A stretch of DNA of 64,000 nucleotides, taken from NCBI RefSeq assembly GCF_002575655.3, contig NC_053039.3, positions 48,175,290-48,239,289 of the forward strand, written 5' to 3'. Below are positions 1 to 11,759 of this stretch, piece after piece. Every line of letters starts with the position of its first letter. Positions within the stretch are counted from its first letter, which is position 1. Origin of the DNA: Aegilops tauschii subsp. strangulata. Its lineage: Eukaryota; Streptophyta; Magnoliopsida; Poales; Poaceae. The notes under the pieces were generated by a model. It was not told where the DNA came from. It worked only from the letters and a program-made list of their open reading frames with translations, and did no database searches. Position numbers and translations under genes: made by a program.

Positions 1-503
1 AGAGAGGCCTAAGGCGAGGACCTAGGCAGCTCTATAGTATGCCTTGATGACCGTGCCAGGGGCAAACAAACTACCTGACCGTGCCATCAAAAATCACCAC
101 TGCGTAGAGACGAAATCAGAGCTGCCCACCCCAATTCTTCCCCTACACACCACGCGTGAGAACAAGTACACCCGAACCAGTGATGGGATGCTGATTAGCA
201 GTAGACTGAGTCAAAGATGGTAAATTCGAGAGAAAACTCGGGAGAAGGCAGCGTGGAAGACCGGACGGTCAAGACTGTTCGCGTGTGCCCGTGTCCTCCA
301 ACCATGACGACACGCAACCGAGCCGAGATATCAGAAGTCAACAACGACGCGTTCACTGGCTGACAGGCGGAGACAACAGTGACACCACAGCCGGATCGCT
401 GAGAGCGCTCTATTTCACCGGAGCTTAGTATCTTTAGTGATAAGTAGCTGCACCTCTAATCCTCTAGTAAGTACCTCGAACCCAATTGGTCAGAGTGCTC
501 TAG
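1..503. other. Flank with no recognised feature
   Basis: No open frame, repeat end or RNA gene could be supported here. It lies beyond the 3' end of the minus-strand gene that follows and may be its downstream intergenic DNA. Confidence 0.4.
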
Positions 504-509
504 TTTATT
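504..509 (-). promoter_or_regulatory. Candidate polyadenylation signal
   Basis: The minus strand reads AATAAA about 130 bases after the stop codon of the At3g49140-like gene. Position and sequence suit a plant poly(A) signal. Plant signals are degenerate, so this is only a candidate. Confidence 0.35.
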
Positions 510-638
510 TTTTTCGTGCACACACTCAATGAACAAAATCACAATGTGAATTTGAAAGAACTTCATCAGTCTACTGCTATTTGTGTTGCTGGATTAAATT
601 TCCTACAAAGAGAACAAAACATCACATCTCTGTTTACA

Positions 639-3600
639 TCAGTACTCTTTGGGTTGAGCCTGTGGTGACTCCCCTTCTTGATGTATCCTCCTAGGAAACA
701 GAAGCTCGTGTATTTGCTTCTCTGCGCTGAACTCCGAACTAGCCTGCAGTGCAAAATATTCAGAACCACAAGAGCATGAAATGCAAATATCTTCTTACAG
801 ACTAATGTTTCTCCACCATCGATCTATTGTTTATCATACTGTACATGGCCCATAAGTACAAATTTGTAGGCAAAAGCTGAACCACTGACCTTTGTAGGGA
901 AAGCAAATCTCAGTGTCTGCACTTGTGTTCCTGAGCACAGTCTCAAGTCAAACCCAAGGCAGTCGACGCCGATGATTGCTGCTTCCTGAAGAATTATAGC
1001 GGGCATGGTGGTTCAATACCCAACTTCGAGATGCTCAATGTATCTATTCCCTTATTTTCAATGTTAACAAAATGCCCATGAAGGAATATTACCTCTACTT
1101 GAATGGCCTTGCACCTCCAACAGAGTGATTTCAGAGCTTGTGTTATCTTGTCTCCACCGGCTCTCAAGCGCGATATTATGTTTGGTGCAGAGTGCGCGAT
1201 GATGTCGGGTCTAGATTTCCGGTATTCTTCTATCTTTACCTTGGGCTACAAGGAAAAGACACGAAGAAAACATTACTAGCGCTCAAGATTGTACAACGAC
1301 AATTCTGCCAGTCACATAAGATATTATATTGTTAATTCACCATGTTTTTAAGCATGTATCCTTCCTTGCCTAGCATTGTCCTTGCCAAGATTAAGTATGA
1401 GACTTTCTTTGTAAGTGGTGACCTTGTAATTAGTATAATTCTTCTATTTTAATGAGATGGAGGGCAAGGCTTTAGCCTCCGTTTCAAAAAGAATATTGTT
1501 AATTCTTCTATTTTTGTGGGTCTCCGAGCTACAGGACGTATCCGTACGTGGTCCTTACCACAGCATGAGGAAGTGCAGGAGTTTATGGTGTCTGGTTGCA
1601 ACCAATGGTAGCACAGGATACATACAACTGGTTTGGATGTGGGTCCAATAGTAGGTTGGCATATTTTCCTATTTTCGCCGGTTGTGACTCTTTTACACGG
1701 TTGATTTGAATACTTAAACTACTTCTAATAATTGAGATGTGCATGGAAATGATGCAGAGGCCGGGGCTAATACTCCTTTTCTAAAAAAAAGACTTACGTA
1801 CTAGGCATGAGCTTACACAGATTCGGCCCTCTTGGAAAATTAGTATGGCTTATCAAATTGAATAGACATACCTCTGTACCATATGCAGTGATCAGCTCAA
1901 TGCTCAGAACTTCAACCTTGAAAAATGTAGCCCCACTTCCTTTTTTGTCGTCTTTCAGTGGTTCATCACCTACCAAAATTCCGGGAGCTGTAGGATTAGT
2001 ACTATGTTTCAGGAAAGCAATATCTGATGAATGGAAGGTTCATTGCAACAACCATTTAATAAATGCCTGGAAACCATGGTGCTCTCTTCAGCAAACGCAG
2101 GTCTCAGCTGACCCTCAACAACAAGGCTTGCAGGTGGTCGGTCCAACCAATCTATACTTGATTTGCTCGCATTCTGACAATAAAAGTTCAGAGCATAGTG
2201 GCTAATAAAGCGATTCAGAAAGAGTGGTACATAAGCTGATGGATGCTAATTGAGTTTCAACCATCTACCTCCACAATCATCCTCGCAAAGTATAGTGGAT
2301 GACAGGAATTTACGGTTTCAAGGTTGGACCAGTTAGGTGCATCGTCATCTTCTTCATCATCATCGCCGTCGTCATCCCCATCTTCTTCATCAACAGCATA
2401 TATACCCTCCTACATGTTTTCAGACACACAGCATCAAGGTAAATCACTAAACTATTCTGCTGTTGGCCAGTTGCCCAGCTGTGAAGAATTTCACTACCTC
2501 CTCATATTCATCGTCAGAATCGTCGGAATCATCGTCCTCTTCCTCCTCCTCTTCTTCTTCTTGTGCAAATGAAGTCGATGACGCCGCTGCTAGATCCAAG
2601 TCAGCAAAGACATCTGTGTTATCGAGTCCAATGATAACATGCTGCAGATACCAAACAACATATTAACTCAAGTGTAGGCACAAGCCACAAGACACAACAA
2701 CACATAATTGACCTTTTCATGAAGAGAACTGTTTTTTTTCGGGATTGAAGAGTGGAGAATTATAACAGAATTGTTAACCTTCAAATAAAAAAATAATAAC
2801 AGAATTGTTACCGCAATCTTGTCGTCGCCCATAATGTTTTCCATGACCGCGTCGTCGTTGTCGACCTCGAAGTAAATATCTGAGAGTAGATTGCCACGCG
2901 TACAGAAGATTAAAGGAAGAAAAATGACAATTGTGCAAATTATGGACCCGAGTACCCAGCCGCATATATACCTCCATTCTCGTCGGTCAAGTAGGGGAAC
3001 TCCGGCAAGATGATCCTCTCGTGCACACCGTCATCGATGAGCGTGGAGATCATCACCGTTGCATTGTTGTTCACCTGCGCATGCATATTGCAAGATTCAG
3101 CACTGCAGACAAAAAAAAATTTGACCGAAAACAGTAGGAAAATCCCATTTTTGTATTTTCTTTATGGGATTGTTCTCAAGTACAAAGAAAAGAAAGGAAA
3201 ACAGATAAATCAAATAAAAGAATAACAAGGCTTCCCTGAGGTAGGGAAACACAAATCAGCTACAAGACTATCTACACTGAGGTGGGGAAATACAAATCAG
3301 CTAGAAGGCTATTATTCATAGAGCAATCTCGTCTATCTGAAGTTAAAGACCGATGGTTCAAAAGCGTGATAAGGTTTCCTCTTTGCTCTATGGATGATCC
3401 AACTGAGCTCCTCTTTCAGTTTCCTCAGGCAAGAATGAAGATTTGTCTGGTCCCTTTGAAAATATAGTCGGCCAGATAGCCCAGGAGGTGGGAATGAAAA
3501 TCTCAAGAAAAAAGGGCACTTGCATTTCAGCTCTGAAGCTGTCAATCCTTCTCTGAATGTCAGTGTTCTGGGAAAAGCCTCCATTGATATGGTTGTTCAG

Positions 3601-4289
3601 AGAGATGTAATTCAAGAAACAAAGCTGTCATAGCCTGAAATTCATAGTATGCTTCTACACAGGGGCAGATAGAATAATATCCATTGATCTGGTTGTTCAG
3701 AGATATGTAATTCAACAACCAAATGTCATAGCCTGAAATTCGGAATATGCTTCAACAGACAGGGGAGGGTCATTGCACTGCAGGACACTTCTGACAGAAA
3801 GGCACCGCAGAAGATTCTAAATGGAGGGAGCAATCTATCTAACCTCGACGATTGTTCGGGCGGATTCGGCGTCGGTGAGGCGCGCCGGCTCTCCGTCGTC
3901 CAGCTGAAGCGTCTCGGCGATGTCCTCCCAAGGATGGTAACGGCCGCCTCTGCCCGACGACGGCGGCTCGTCCGGTTGGTCCGGCGTCGCACTGGCACTG
4001 CATCGTCCACCGAGCCGAATTCAGCGACTGTACCACTGACAGAATACATTCATTCATATGATATCATATCATACCGGCAATGGCTGCTTCGGCGTGCGTG
4101 CGGGGTGCTGCTCCAGGAGCAGTGGCAGCGACAGTGCGAGGAGTGATGGCTCTGGCCGCCGCAACACCGCGGCGGGCCGGCTTTTCTTGCGGCGAAGAGG
4201 CTAGGCGGCTGCGTGGGGCGGCGGGAGCGGGAGAAGAAGAAGGGTTGGTCCGGCGCTGCTGCAGCGGCGGCCGCCATCAGCATCAGCAT
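639..4289 (-). CDS. At3g49140-like plastid-type protein, 11 exons, complete
   Basis: Exons (minus): 4289-4075, 3991-3844, 3074-2972, 2879-2812, 2641-2498, 2409-2269, 2173-2053, 1969-1872, 1245-1093, 985-890, 743-639. Every intron is GT-AG and every phase joins, giving 463 residues ending at TGA 641-639. The N-terminus (residues ~1-75) is Ala/Ser/Arg-rich, as expected for a chloroplast transit peptide. Then come a block with RYHPWEDIAE and ARLTDAESARTIVE, the exon-3 stretch LPEFPYLTDENG, two acidic tracts (exons 5 and 6), NWSNLETVNSCHPLYFAR, and a C-terminal block with GVDCLGFDLRLCSGTQ. This order matches, from memory, the uncharacterised plant family At3g49140/At3g59300. Those are often labelled PPR proteins, but no PPR repeat is visible here. 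Relatives are thought to have a split-barrel fold of the haem/FMN-binding type; that is inference. The gene shows no break. Start: the first ATG (4289); a second in-frame ATG lies four codons later. Confidence 0.85.
1425..1800 (-). mobile_element. Retroposon-like sequence in intron 8 (tentative)
   Basis: The long intron between the exons at 1872 and 1245 contains TTAATGAGATGGAGGGCAAG near 1450. It also contains GCAGAGGCCGGGGCTAATAC followed by an A-rich run near 1755-1795. Such strings are common in Triticeae introns and look like ends of non-LTR retroposons. No target duplication was defined and the family is not certain. Confidence 0.25.
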
Positions 4290-4821
4290 GGCACACCATG
4301 GAACGGAGGTGACCGGGCTGAGAAGTCAGTAGGATAGTTTTGTGTGACTCCCCGCCCCGCCTCTCGTTTCCTATCCGAGACCGGCCCGAATACTGCCACG
4401 GATACGGCACAGCTGTGCAAACACGGGGTGCCTCCAACTCCAAGCGCTAGCGAGCTAGGCTTGGTTCTCTCCCCGTTCCTGCAACTGGTGAGCCACCGAC
4501 CTCGCTAGGCTGCTCCGACGCCCACCACCTGCTCGACGGGGTGCTCGTCACCTCCTCCGCAGCTCCGCCTTCATCAATGACTGTCGACGACCTGAGGCTG
4601 CCATACCCGTGGTAGGTGTTGACTGATGAGGACTACAATGTTGACACCACGGTTGATGTGGCTCCGATGCCCGCCGTATGCTCGATGGGTGGCCTGGACG
4701 ACAACACTGAGGGAGACGGCCCCGCGGCGTCCTGCCTACTGATTCATCGGAGTGCCCATGTACCCTTCACCATGTCGCAGGAGGAGGCGTCACCAACACA
4801 GTCACACTGGCTGTTCGCGGC
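4290..4821. other. GC-rich 5' flank of the At3g49140-like gene
   Basis: This is the GC-rich upstream side of the minus-strand gene and should contain its 5' UTR and core promoter. No clear TATA box is visible. A plus-strand open frame (4616-5059) begins here but continues into tandem repeats and resembles no known protein, so it is not called as a gene. Confidence 0.35.
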
Positions 4822-5075
4822 CCTCGAGCTTGACCCATGGGCGCCCGCAAGGTGTTCGTCGAAAGTTGCTGTCAAGGGCCATCGTCACCAACACGGTCAC
4901 GCTGGCTCTACGCCGCCCTCGAGCTTGACGCATGGGCGCTCACAAGGTGTCCGTCGAAAGTTGCTGTCAAGGGTCATCGTCATCATTCATCAGCACGGTC
5001 ACGCTAGCTCTTCACCACCCTCGAGATTGACGCATGGGCGCCCGCAAGGTGTTCGGTGAAAGTTCCTGTCAAGAG
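4822..5075 (+). repeat. Imperfect tandem repeat, about 96-103 bp, nearly three units
   Basis: Successive units begin CTCGAGCTTGACCCATGGG, CTCGAGCTTGACGCATGGG and CTCGAGATTGACGCATGGG near 4822, 4918 and 5021. Each is followed by a CGCAAGGTGTTCG-like stretch and GAAAGTTGCTGTCAAG. The spacing changes between units through a small insertion, so the reading frame is not kept. Confidence 0.7.
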
Positions 5076-5825
5076 CGCATCTGTGATGGACCTCAAGTTC
5101 GCTCAAGGCACTATCACGCCGAGGGACGCCGTGCACTCCGGGCCTAGCCCGCTGCCATGGCCATCCCTCGCGTGCGGCAAGGTATGGGCATTGCTGCCGC
5201 TGGAAGAACTCAGTAGCCTCACACAGATTACTTCAGCTGGTATATGTACTAGGCTCTGCAATTTTACTTTCAACTAGGAAAATATGCCCGTGTGTTGCAA
5301 CGGGTGCGTAAAACTTTTAGTGGTCAACACCAATCATATTTAGCATATATCTTTTACGACCCTCATGCATATCACGTGGTATTATCTTTAGCGTTAAATC
5401 ACTCTTCTTGTTCTTGCATGGCCACGGGAATCAGCGGCACACGCGGCACCTTCCCCAGCGGCCGTGCCCGCCGCCGCCCCACGACTCCCTCCCTGGCTCC
5501 CTCCCCTTATCCCCACCATGGCTACCGCCGCAGGTCACCCAGCACACGTAGGGCACAGATCACACGCTCCCACTGCCGCCGGTGGTTTGCCTCGCCAGTC
5601 CGGGTCAAGAAAAGAGGAGCGCTAGCTGGCTCGGTCGGGTCCGGTCCGCTGGCGGTGTCGGTGAGGACCACGACAGTGCGGGGATTACGATGTCATCCGT
5701 GCGGAGGTGGAGTGGTGTTCCCTCGCCGTGGTGCTTGAAGGTCTCGCAGCACCTTGGACTGGTTGCCTTGCTCAAGTCAGGCGAGTCACAGGTGTGCACG
5801 TGGTGTCATCGCCCCGCTATCACCT
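5076..5825. other. Unassigned GC-rich segment
   Basis: No gene is supported. At 5282-5310 the string AATATGCCCGTGTGTTGCAA followed by CGGGTGCG occurs. A very similar string is frequent at ends of grass repeats, so a transposon border may lie here. The short frames at 5292-5836 are Arg/Pro/Ser-rich and have the look of GC-rich noncoding DNA. Confidence 0.3.
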
Positions 5826-6422
5826 CCCATTTTTAGGTAAAAAATACATTTGAGCAGCAAAAGAAGAACGAAAAAGGTACCCAGAACAGATATCATATGA
5901 AGGCTAGCTAGAGCTCATGTGGAGCATCACAGGAGAATATGTTGTTGCGGCATGAAGATTGATGCGAGAGGCTTTCGCCAAGATATATTGGGTGGAACTG
6001 GGAGTGCTTAGTTGGTGAAAGATGACCCTACTCATTAATGTGATGAGATTTTGGATCAACGAGAACTAAGGTGGTCCTATGACGCGTGAAAAGTGAACAG
6101 TGAGCGATTGTTACTTATGGTTATTTTTTTGTTTTTCTTGGGAGAGAATGTCTAAGATTTATGTTTTTTGTAAAGAGAAAAGATCAGGGCAAAGCCCTAT
6201 AGAATGCTAAAATGATTCAATGGTAATACCGTTTTACAAAATCGGATTTCCGCATTACATCATTACAAGAAGAACACGGATGATCATAGCAACAACATGA
6301 AAACCCAAACAAATGCCGATCAAACGATAGAAAAGTAGGTATCATCGAAATTTGCTCCAAGACTGGATTGAGTATTTGAGAACATCAAGTTTAACACGAA
6401 TATCTTGCACCTGTCCCATTTG

Positions 6423-7265
6423 GAGTAAGTAGCAAAAAACTACAACATTACAAGCTAGGGTTACAAAAAAACTACTTTTTTAATTTCTCAAAACTCTATC
6501 AAAAAATTGGTTGGCTATTCCAAAAAAACTCTAGTTGCTGAAGCGTTAGGTTTGAACCGCGTTTATGACCACATGTCGGTCACCGTTATATTGGACCATT
6601 AGTTGACTGCTATGAGATGTGGAGCCCACATGCCGGTCCCTAAAATAATATAAAAAAGCAAACATGTCCCTGCAATTTTTTTAAAAAGAAATCAGGCCCC
6701 TATAAGTATTGTAAGAAAGCAATCGGGACCCTATTAGTTTTGGAAAAAGCAATCGGGTCCATGTGCTCCCGGGCCTCGCTCCGTCTCACTCCCGTCAGCC
6801 GTCGCCATGGACGGAAGCAGCCGCCGCTGCATGCTGCTGCTGTTGCTCGCCGGCGCTGCTCCTCGCCGCCGCTCTCCAACGCTACTACTGCTGCACGCTG
6901 GTGCTAGTCCCCGCGGCCGATGCTACCCGCCGCCGGTGCGGCTGCTCGCCGCTCCTTGCCACAGCAGCAGCTACGACCTTGTGGCCGGTCCTTATTGGAG
7001 CTCTCAGAAGAGAAGATAAAAGAAGAAGGAAGAAAGAGCTGGCATGTGGGTCCCACATATCGGTTAACAATCAAATAAACAGTTAACAAACGGTTTAGTA
7101 TGGAACGGGCCCGACCTATCATAATCCGGATCAATTCTAAAGAACGCGGTTACTTGGGTTTTTTGGAACAACCAACCAATTTTGTGCTAGCATTTTCAGA
7201 AATTAAAAAAGTTGTAGTTTTTTGTAACCCTAACACGTAATGTGGTAGTTTTTTGCTATTTACTC
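6423..7265. mobile_element. Mutator-like non-autonomous element with long TIRs
   Basis: The left end begins GAGTAAGTAGCAAAAAACTA. The right end, reverse-complemented, begins GAGTAAATAGCAAAAAACTA. The inverted similarity continues inward for roughly 150-200 bp, including AATTGGTTGG with a neighbouring TTCCAAAAAA. The empty site is visible in copy B (about 9140), which proves insertion. Flanks TCCCATTTG and TCCCCTTAT could be a decayed 9-bp target duplication, fitting a MULE. The middle (about 6760-7020) is much more GC-rich than the ends and encodes no recognised protein; it may be captured host DNA. Confidence 0.65.
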
Positions 7266-8202
7266 ATCCCCTTATTAGTTTGAATAACACATGCTTCGAT
7301 GAACTAGTAAATGGTTTTTCCTGCGCATATTTCATATTGCCCAATATGATGCATGCCTCTAGCACGAACGTACAGACTTCTTCCGGCGGCCGGGCTGCTT
7401 TGTACATCTCTGCCCAGTTATTGTTTTCCCACCGAGATAGATTTCTAATGGCGAGATGAGCAATTAATGTTCAAGCCATAAAACGGATTCCCCTGGAGAT
7501 CTCATCAGTGCTATAACGTTTGGTTTCCATATGATATCTTCATTAGCGCCAACCGTGTTGTTGTAATCTTTCCAATGCCTTCCATGCCTAAGAAAGTTGC
7601 AGAAACCAAACTAAACGAGGGATCATGAGGAAAGATTTGGGATAAGTGTTGATGCATAAAGTTATATATGGTGAAGGAGGAGTTTAATGGTACAATATAT
7701 GAAGAAATGATCGTGATGCTTACTTGCTTAGTTGTTCGCACTTAATAAAGGAGACATACGGAGAAGTACACATAAGGTGGGTGACATAGACAGTGGCAGA
7801 GATCACAATATGTATGGTGATAGTGACAACTCCAAGACTTGAACTATATCTACACTCGTATGGCTAACTAAATGCACAACATAACATTAGAAATGATGCT
7901 AAAGAACATTAAAACAACCCAGCTACTGTTCCTGAACTCTTGATTGTACCTACAACAGAAGTCACAACAAGGCACTTGACGAGGTCATCACTCAAGAGTA
8001 AACGAAACTTTGCAAGGATTTCCAACCAATACTTTGCAACATGTAGTAGGTTAAACTTCAAAGCTAAAATTACATCTTCTCTGCCCCAAAAGAAAATAAT
8101 AAATCATGTACGAAGCAACCACATTGCAACAACAACACACGAAGATATATTCAATCAGGGCAACTACTAATTAACTAGTTGCAGGCAACAATAAGCAAAC
8201 GT

Positions 8203-8245
8203 TTTACTCCTGGACAATCATGTCTGCCCAACGAGGGAACTCAAT
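8203..8245 (-). pseudogene. Remnant of the orphan gene's C-terminus
   Basis: The minus strand reads RWADMIVQE then a stop. It matches RWADGIIQE plus stop at the end of the intact frame at 10134-10664. Upstream homology stops at once, so the duplication breakpoint in copy A lies within the last codons of that gene. Confidence 0.7.
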
Positions 8246-8455
8246 GAGGCATTGGCTTAGATGGCCACCCCTCTATCTAGTGTACCTGAAAATGTGGCGT
8301 TGGAGCAAACCATCTTATTGCCAAGCTGGTGCACACATGAACCACTGTCGAAGCTCGTTGCCCAAGTTGATCTAGCAGGCTCTCCACACAAACACTCGAG
8401 AAATTAGTATTTCGTCATTTCTACAGTGAGAGCAGGATATATCCCTAATGTCTCC

Positions 8456-10170
8456 CATTTCTAGGCAAATATATGTTTGAACAGCAAAGAGAATGAGAAA
8501 AGGACCAATAGGAAGAGATCAAATGAAGCCTAGCTAGAGATTCTGTAGAGCACCAAAGGAGAAGATGCTCTTGCAGCATGAAGATTGATGCATGAGAGGC
8601 TTTTGCCAAGATATATAGGGTGGAGAACTGGGAGAATGTACTAGGTGAAAGATGACCCTGCTCATTGAGATGAGATGGGCTTTCGGATCACATGAGAACT
8701 AAGGTGGTCCTACAACGTGTGAAAAGCAGCACCATTACTTATGACGGTTGTTTTTTGTTTTTCTTGAGAGGAACAGTATATGATTTATGTTTTTCTGGAG
8801 GTGGTCCTAAGATGTGCGAAAAGTGAACAATGTGCTATTGTTACTTATCACAGGTTTTGTTTCTATAGAGAAAATGTCTAAGATTTATATTTTTCTAAAG
8901 AGAAAAGATCCAAGGACAAAGCCCTACACAATGCTAAAAGGATTCAGCAGTAATACCGTTTTACAAAACTGGATTTCTGCATTACATCATTACAACAAGA
9001 ACACGGATGATCACAGCCACAACACCAAAACCAAAACAAATGTCGATCAAATGATAGAAAAGTAGATATCGTCAGAATTTGCTCCAAGACTGGATCGTGT
9101 ATTCGAGAACGTCAATTACATGAATGTGCTGCACCTCTCCCCTTTGTTTGAATAACACATACTTCGATGAACTAGTAAATGGTTTTGCCTACGCATATTT
9201 CATATTGCCCAATAGAATGCATGCCTCTAGCACAAACATATGGACTTCTTCGAGCAGGCCGTTTTGTACAAATCGGTCCACTTATTGTTTTCCCACCGAG
9301 ATAGATTTCAATTGGTGAGATGACCAATTAATGTTCAAGCCATGAAATTGATTCCCCTGGAGATCTCATCAGCACTGTAAGGTTTCGCTTTCCATATGAT
9401 AATTAGCGCCCACCGTGTTGTTGTAATCTTCCCAATGCCTTCCAAGCCTAAATAAGTTGCAGAAACCAAACTAAAAGAGGGATCATGGGTGCAAAGTATT
9501 AGGATAAGTGTAGATGCATAAAGTTGTGCTGAAGGAGGAGTTTAGTGGTACAATATATAAAGAAACGATTCCCATGCTTTGCTATCAACAGATAATAAGG
9601 GAGGCATATGAAAAAGTACACATAAGGTGGGTGACATAAACAGTCGCAGAGATCACCAAATGTACGGTGACAGTGACAACTCCAAGACCTTGAACAATAT
9701 CTACACTCTGACTAACTAAATGCATATCATAACATTACATTTACATATATGGTGCTAAACAACATTAAAACAACCTCGCTACTGTTCTAAACTCTTGATT
9801 GTACCTACAACATATGAAGTCACGATAAGGCACTTGGTGTGGTCATCACTCAAGTGTAAATAAAACTTTGCAAGGATTTCCTGCCAATATTTTGCAATAG
9901 TTAGTAGGTTAAACTTCAAAGCTAAAATTACATTTTGTATGACCGAACAGAGCAACCACATTGCAAATAGCAAAAGTATTACATATTATAGCTCGTGGTG
10001 TTCATGGATCAGCTTACATAACATATATAGTCAGACAGAGCATCAACAAGACACAATGGTATATATTCAACCGGGGTATCATCGATAGTACTAATTAACT
10101 AGCTAGTTGCATGTAACGATAGGCAAATGTGTTTTACTCCTGGATGATCCCGTCTGCCCAACGAGGGCCG
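8456..10170. repeat. Local segmental duplication, copy B (uninterrupted)
   Basis: It starts with CCCATTTCTAGGCAAATAT, matching copy A's CCCATTTTTAGGTAAAAAAT. It runs without the 0.84-kb insertion and ends inside the 3' part of the orphan gene. The copies differ by many substitutions and small indels, so the duplication is not recent. Confidence 0.85.
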
Positions 10171-10664
10171 CCCTGATCTTTCACGACATAGCTGTCGTCG
10201 TCTGAGTCGAGGAAGACGAGCCCGCCGAAGTCGATCTTGTCCCACGCCTCCTTGAGCAGCAGCTTCCTCTTCTCTCTCTCGACGAAGTCCTTCTCATCCA
10301 TCTCCACGTAGCCCTTGGCCATGTACTCTCGCTTCACCTCCTCCTGAAACTCAAGCCACTTGGCCACAACCTTCTTGTGCTCTGCGGTGTCGCTCTCGCG
10401 TGGCTCGTCATTCATGGACATGATCGTCATGATCTCCTCGTACGGTAGGAGACGCTTGCCTGTAGTCGGTGTCGCTTGCGGCAGCCCCTTGCTCCTTGTC
10501 TTCTTCTTCTTGGTCATCTGGTCGACCGCCGGGGCTTTCCCCACGATAGCCCTCTCCGAGCCGGAGCCGAAGACCACGGACGTCGCCTTATTCCTGCCAG
10601 CACGCTTCACGCTGACCACCCTGTTCTCACCCGCCAGCCTCCAGGAACCCTCGTCGCTCGCCAT
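10134..10664 (-). CDS. Uncharacterised intronless 176-residue protein
   Basis: A single open frame with an ATG at 10664 and a TAA at 10136-10134. I do not recognise the family. The N-terminal half is basic and Ser/Thr/Lys-rich (DQMTKKKKTRSKG near residues 48-60). The middle has a charged, probably helical stretch with WLEFQEEVKREYMAKGYVEM, and the C-terminus is acidic (FLDSDDDSY) ending GIIQE. There is no signal peptide or membrane segment. It could be a grass-specific gene or a domesticated transposon fragment. Its 3' end and downstream DNA are the part shared with copy A of the local duplication. An intact frame in a repeat-rich area gives moderate support that it is real. Confidence 0.55.
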   Translation of the reverse strand: MASDEGSWRLAGENRVVSVKRAGRNKATSVVFGSGSERAIVGKAPAVDQMTKKKKTRSKGLPQATPTTGKRLLPYEEIMTIMSMNDEPRESDTAEHKKVVAKWLEFQEEVKREYMAKGYVEMDEKDFVEREKRKLLLKEAWDKIDFGGLVFLDSDDDSYVVKDQGGPRWADGIIQE

Positions 10665-10762
10665 TGCCGAGCCCGACGATTTTTTGACCCCTAAGCTAGT
10701 TGGGGATTTTGTGGTGCTATGGATGCGTTTGGAAGTGGGGGAGAGGAGGCGACGGCGGCTCC

Positions 10763-10770
10763 TCTATATG
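10763..10770 (-). promoter_or_regulatory. Weak TATA-like box for the orphan gene
   Basis: The minus strand reads CATATAGAGG about 100 bases before the ATG of the 176-residue frame. Spacing is reasonable for a TATA box; the match is weak. Confidence 0.25.
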
Positions 10771-10799
10771 GAGGATGGAACCATGCCCTAAACTTGATA

Positions 10800-11265
10800 G
10801 AACTCCGAGTCGGACTCCATCGTGATTCGGCACGCTAGTCGATCTCCGATTCAGATTCAGTCAGAAAGCCAGGTTCAGGTCTGCCATCTTGGCATTCATG
10901 GACTCGTTTTTCGATCAAACCAGCATAGTGGCCCAAATAGGTACGTACAACACGGAGATGAGGGCGAAAAAGCCTCCCTAAGTCCCGATCCGGAAATCTC
11001 GGATGCCTTCTTCTGCGCCTTTCCAACCCTCCTTCGACGGTGTCGGCTGTACAGGCGCGTGCTCCTTCTCATCCACGCCGGTAGCTGGCAGCGCAGAACT
11101 CTGTCTTCTCTTCTCCACGTTCTGGTAAGGGAGATGGGATTGGCATCTTGGAGCATGGAAGGTCGTGGCTACGGCGATCTCCACGCGATGCAGCGGATCG
11201 GGCGATGGTGGCTGGCTCCATTTAGGGCATGTGGTCCTCGGTGGAGGAAAAGAAAGTATATATGG
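10800..11265. other. Segment between orphan gene and CACTA end, no gene supported
   Basis: Overlapping frames exist on both strands but none has a recognisable protein signature. The plus-strand frame starting at 10822 runs into the CACTA terminus, so it cannot be an undisturbed gene. Confidence 0.35.
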
Positions 11266-11759
11266 CACTACAAAAAAAGACACATCCGTGACATTTTGGG
11301 TCGAACAATTTTTTTTTCTGTCATACTTATGACACTTCTATGACGATAATTGTGACAAAATCCGGCATCATCATAGATGTGGTGGGCTCCTACTTTTATC
11401 ACAAAAAATCATGATAGAAAATGGGCTTTTCGTCCTGGGCAGGCCGGGGACGCAGCTGCATGACATTCTTTGGGCTATCCATGACGAAAAAACCATGGTA
11501 GAAGCGAGGGCGAGGAAAATATCGGGGTGTTCCCGGTTATGGTGGGTGGTCGGGGCCGAGCGATGCACGGAGGTTTGCACGTTTCTCTTGTACACGCATG
11601 CGCGTGGGTGCGAGGCGTTGGGCTCTAACTGAACCCGAGCGAGGCGTTCGCCTACTGAACCCGAGCGATTGCACTGCAGGCTACGCGTTACTGAATCCGA
11701 GCGATCGATCGATGGCTTTCAACTGAACCCGATCGAGCGATTCCTTCACTACTGCTGCT

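Larger units (their letters stand above)
5826..8245. repeat. Local segmental duplication, copy A (interrupted)
   Basis: This segment matches copy B (8456-10170) in the same orientation over nearly its whole length. Shared runs include GAACTAAGGTGGTCCTA, GGTAATACCGTTTTACAAAA versus its near-twin, and CATATTTCATATTGCCCAAT. Copy A is longer because a Mutator-like element sits at 6423-7265. It ends at the last codons of the orphan gene found intact beside copy B. Confidence 0.85.

Noticed and set aside
2324..2666. Ser-rich plus-strand frames
   Set aside because: They are the antisense of the acidic (GAA/GAT-rich) exons 5 and 6 of the minus-strand At3g49140-like gene.
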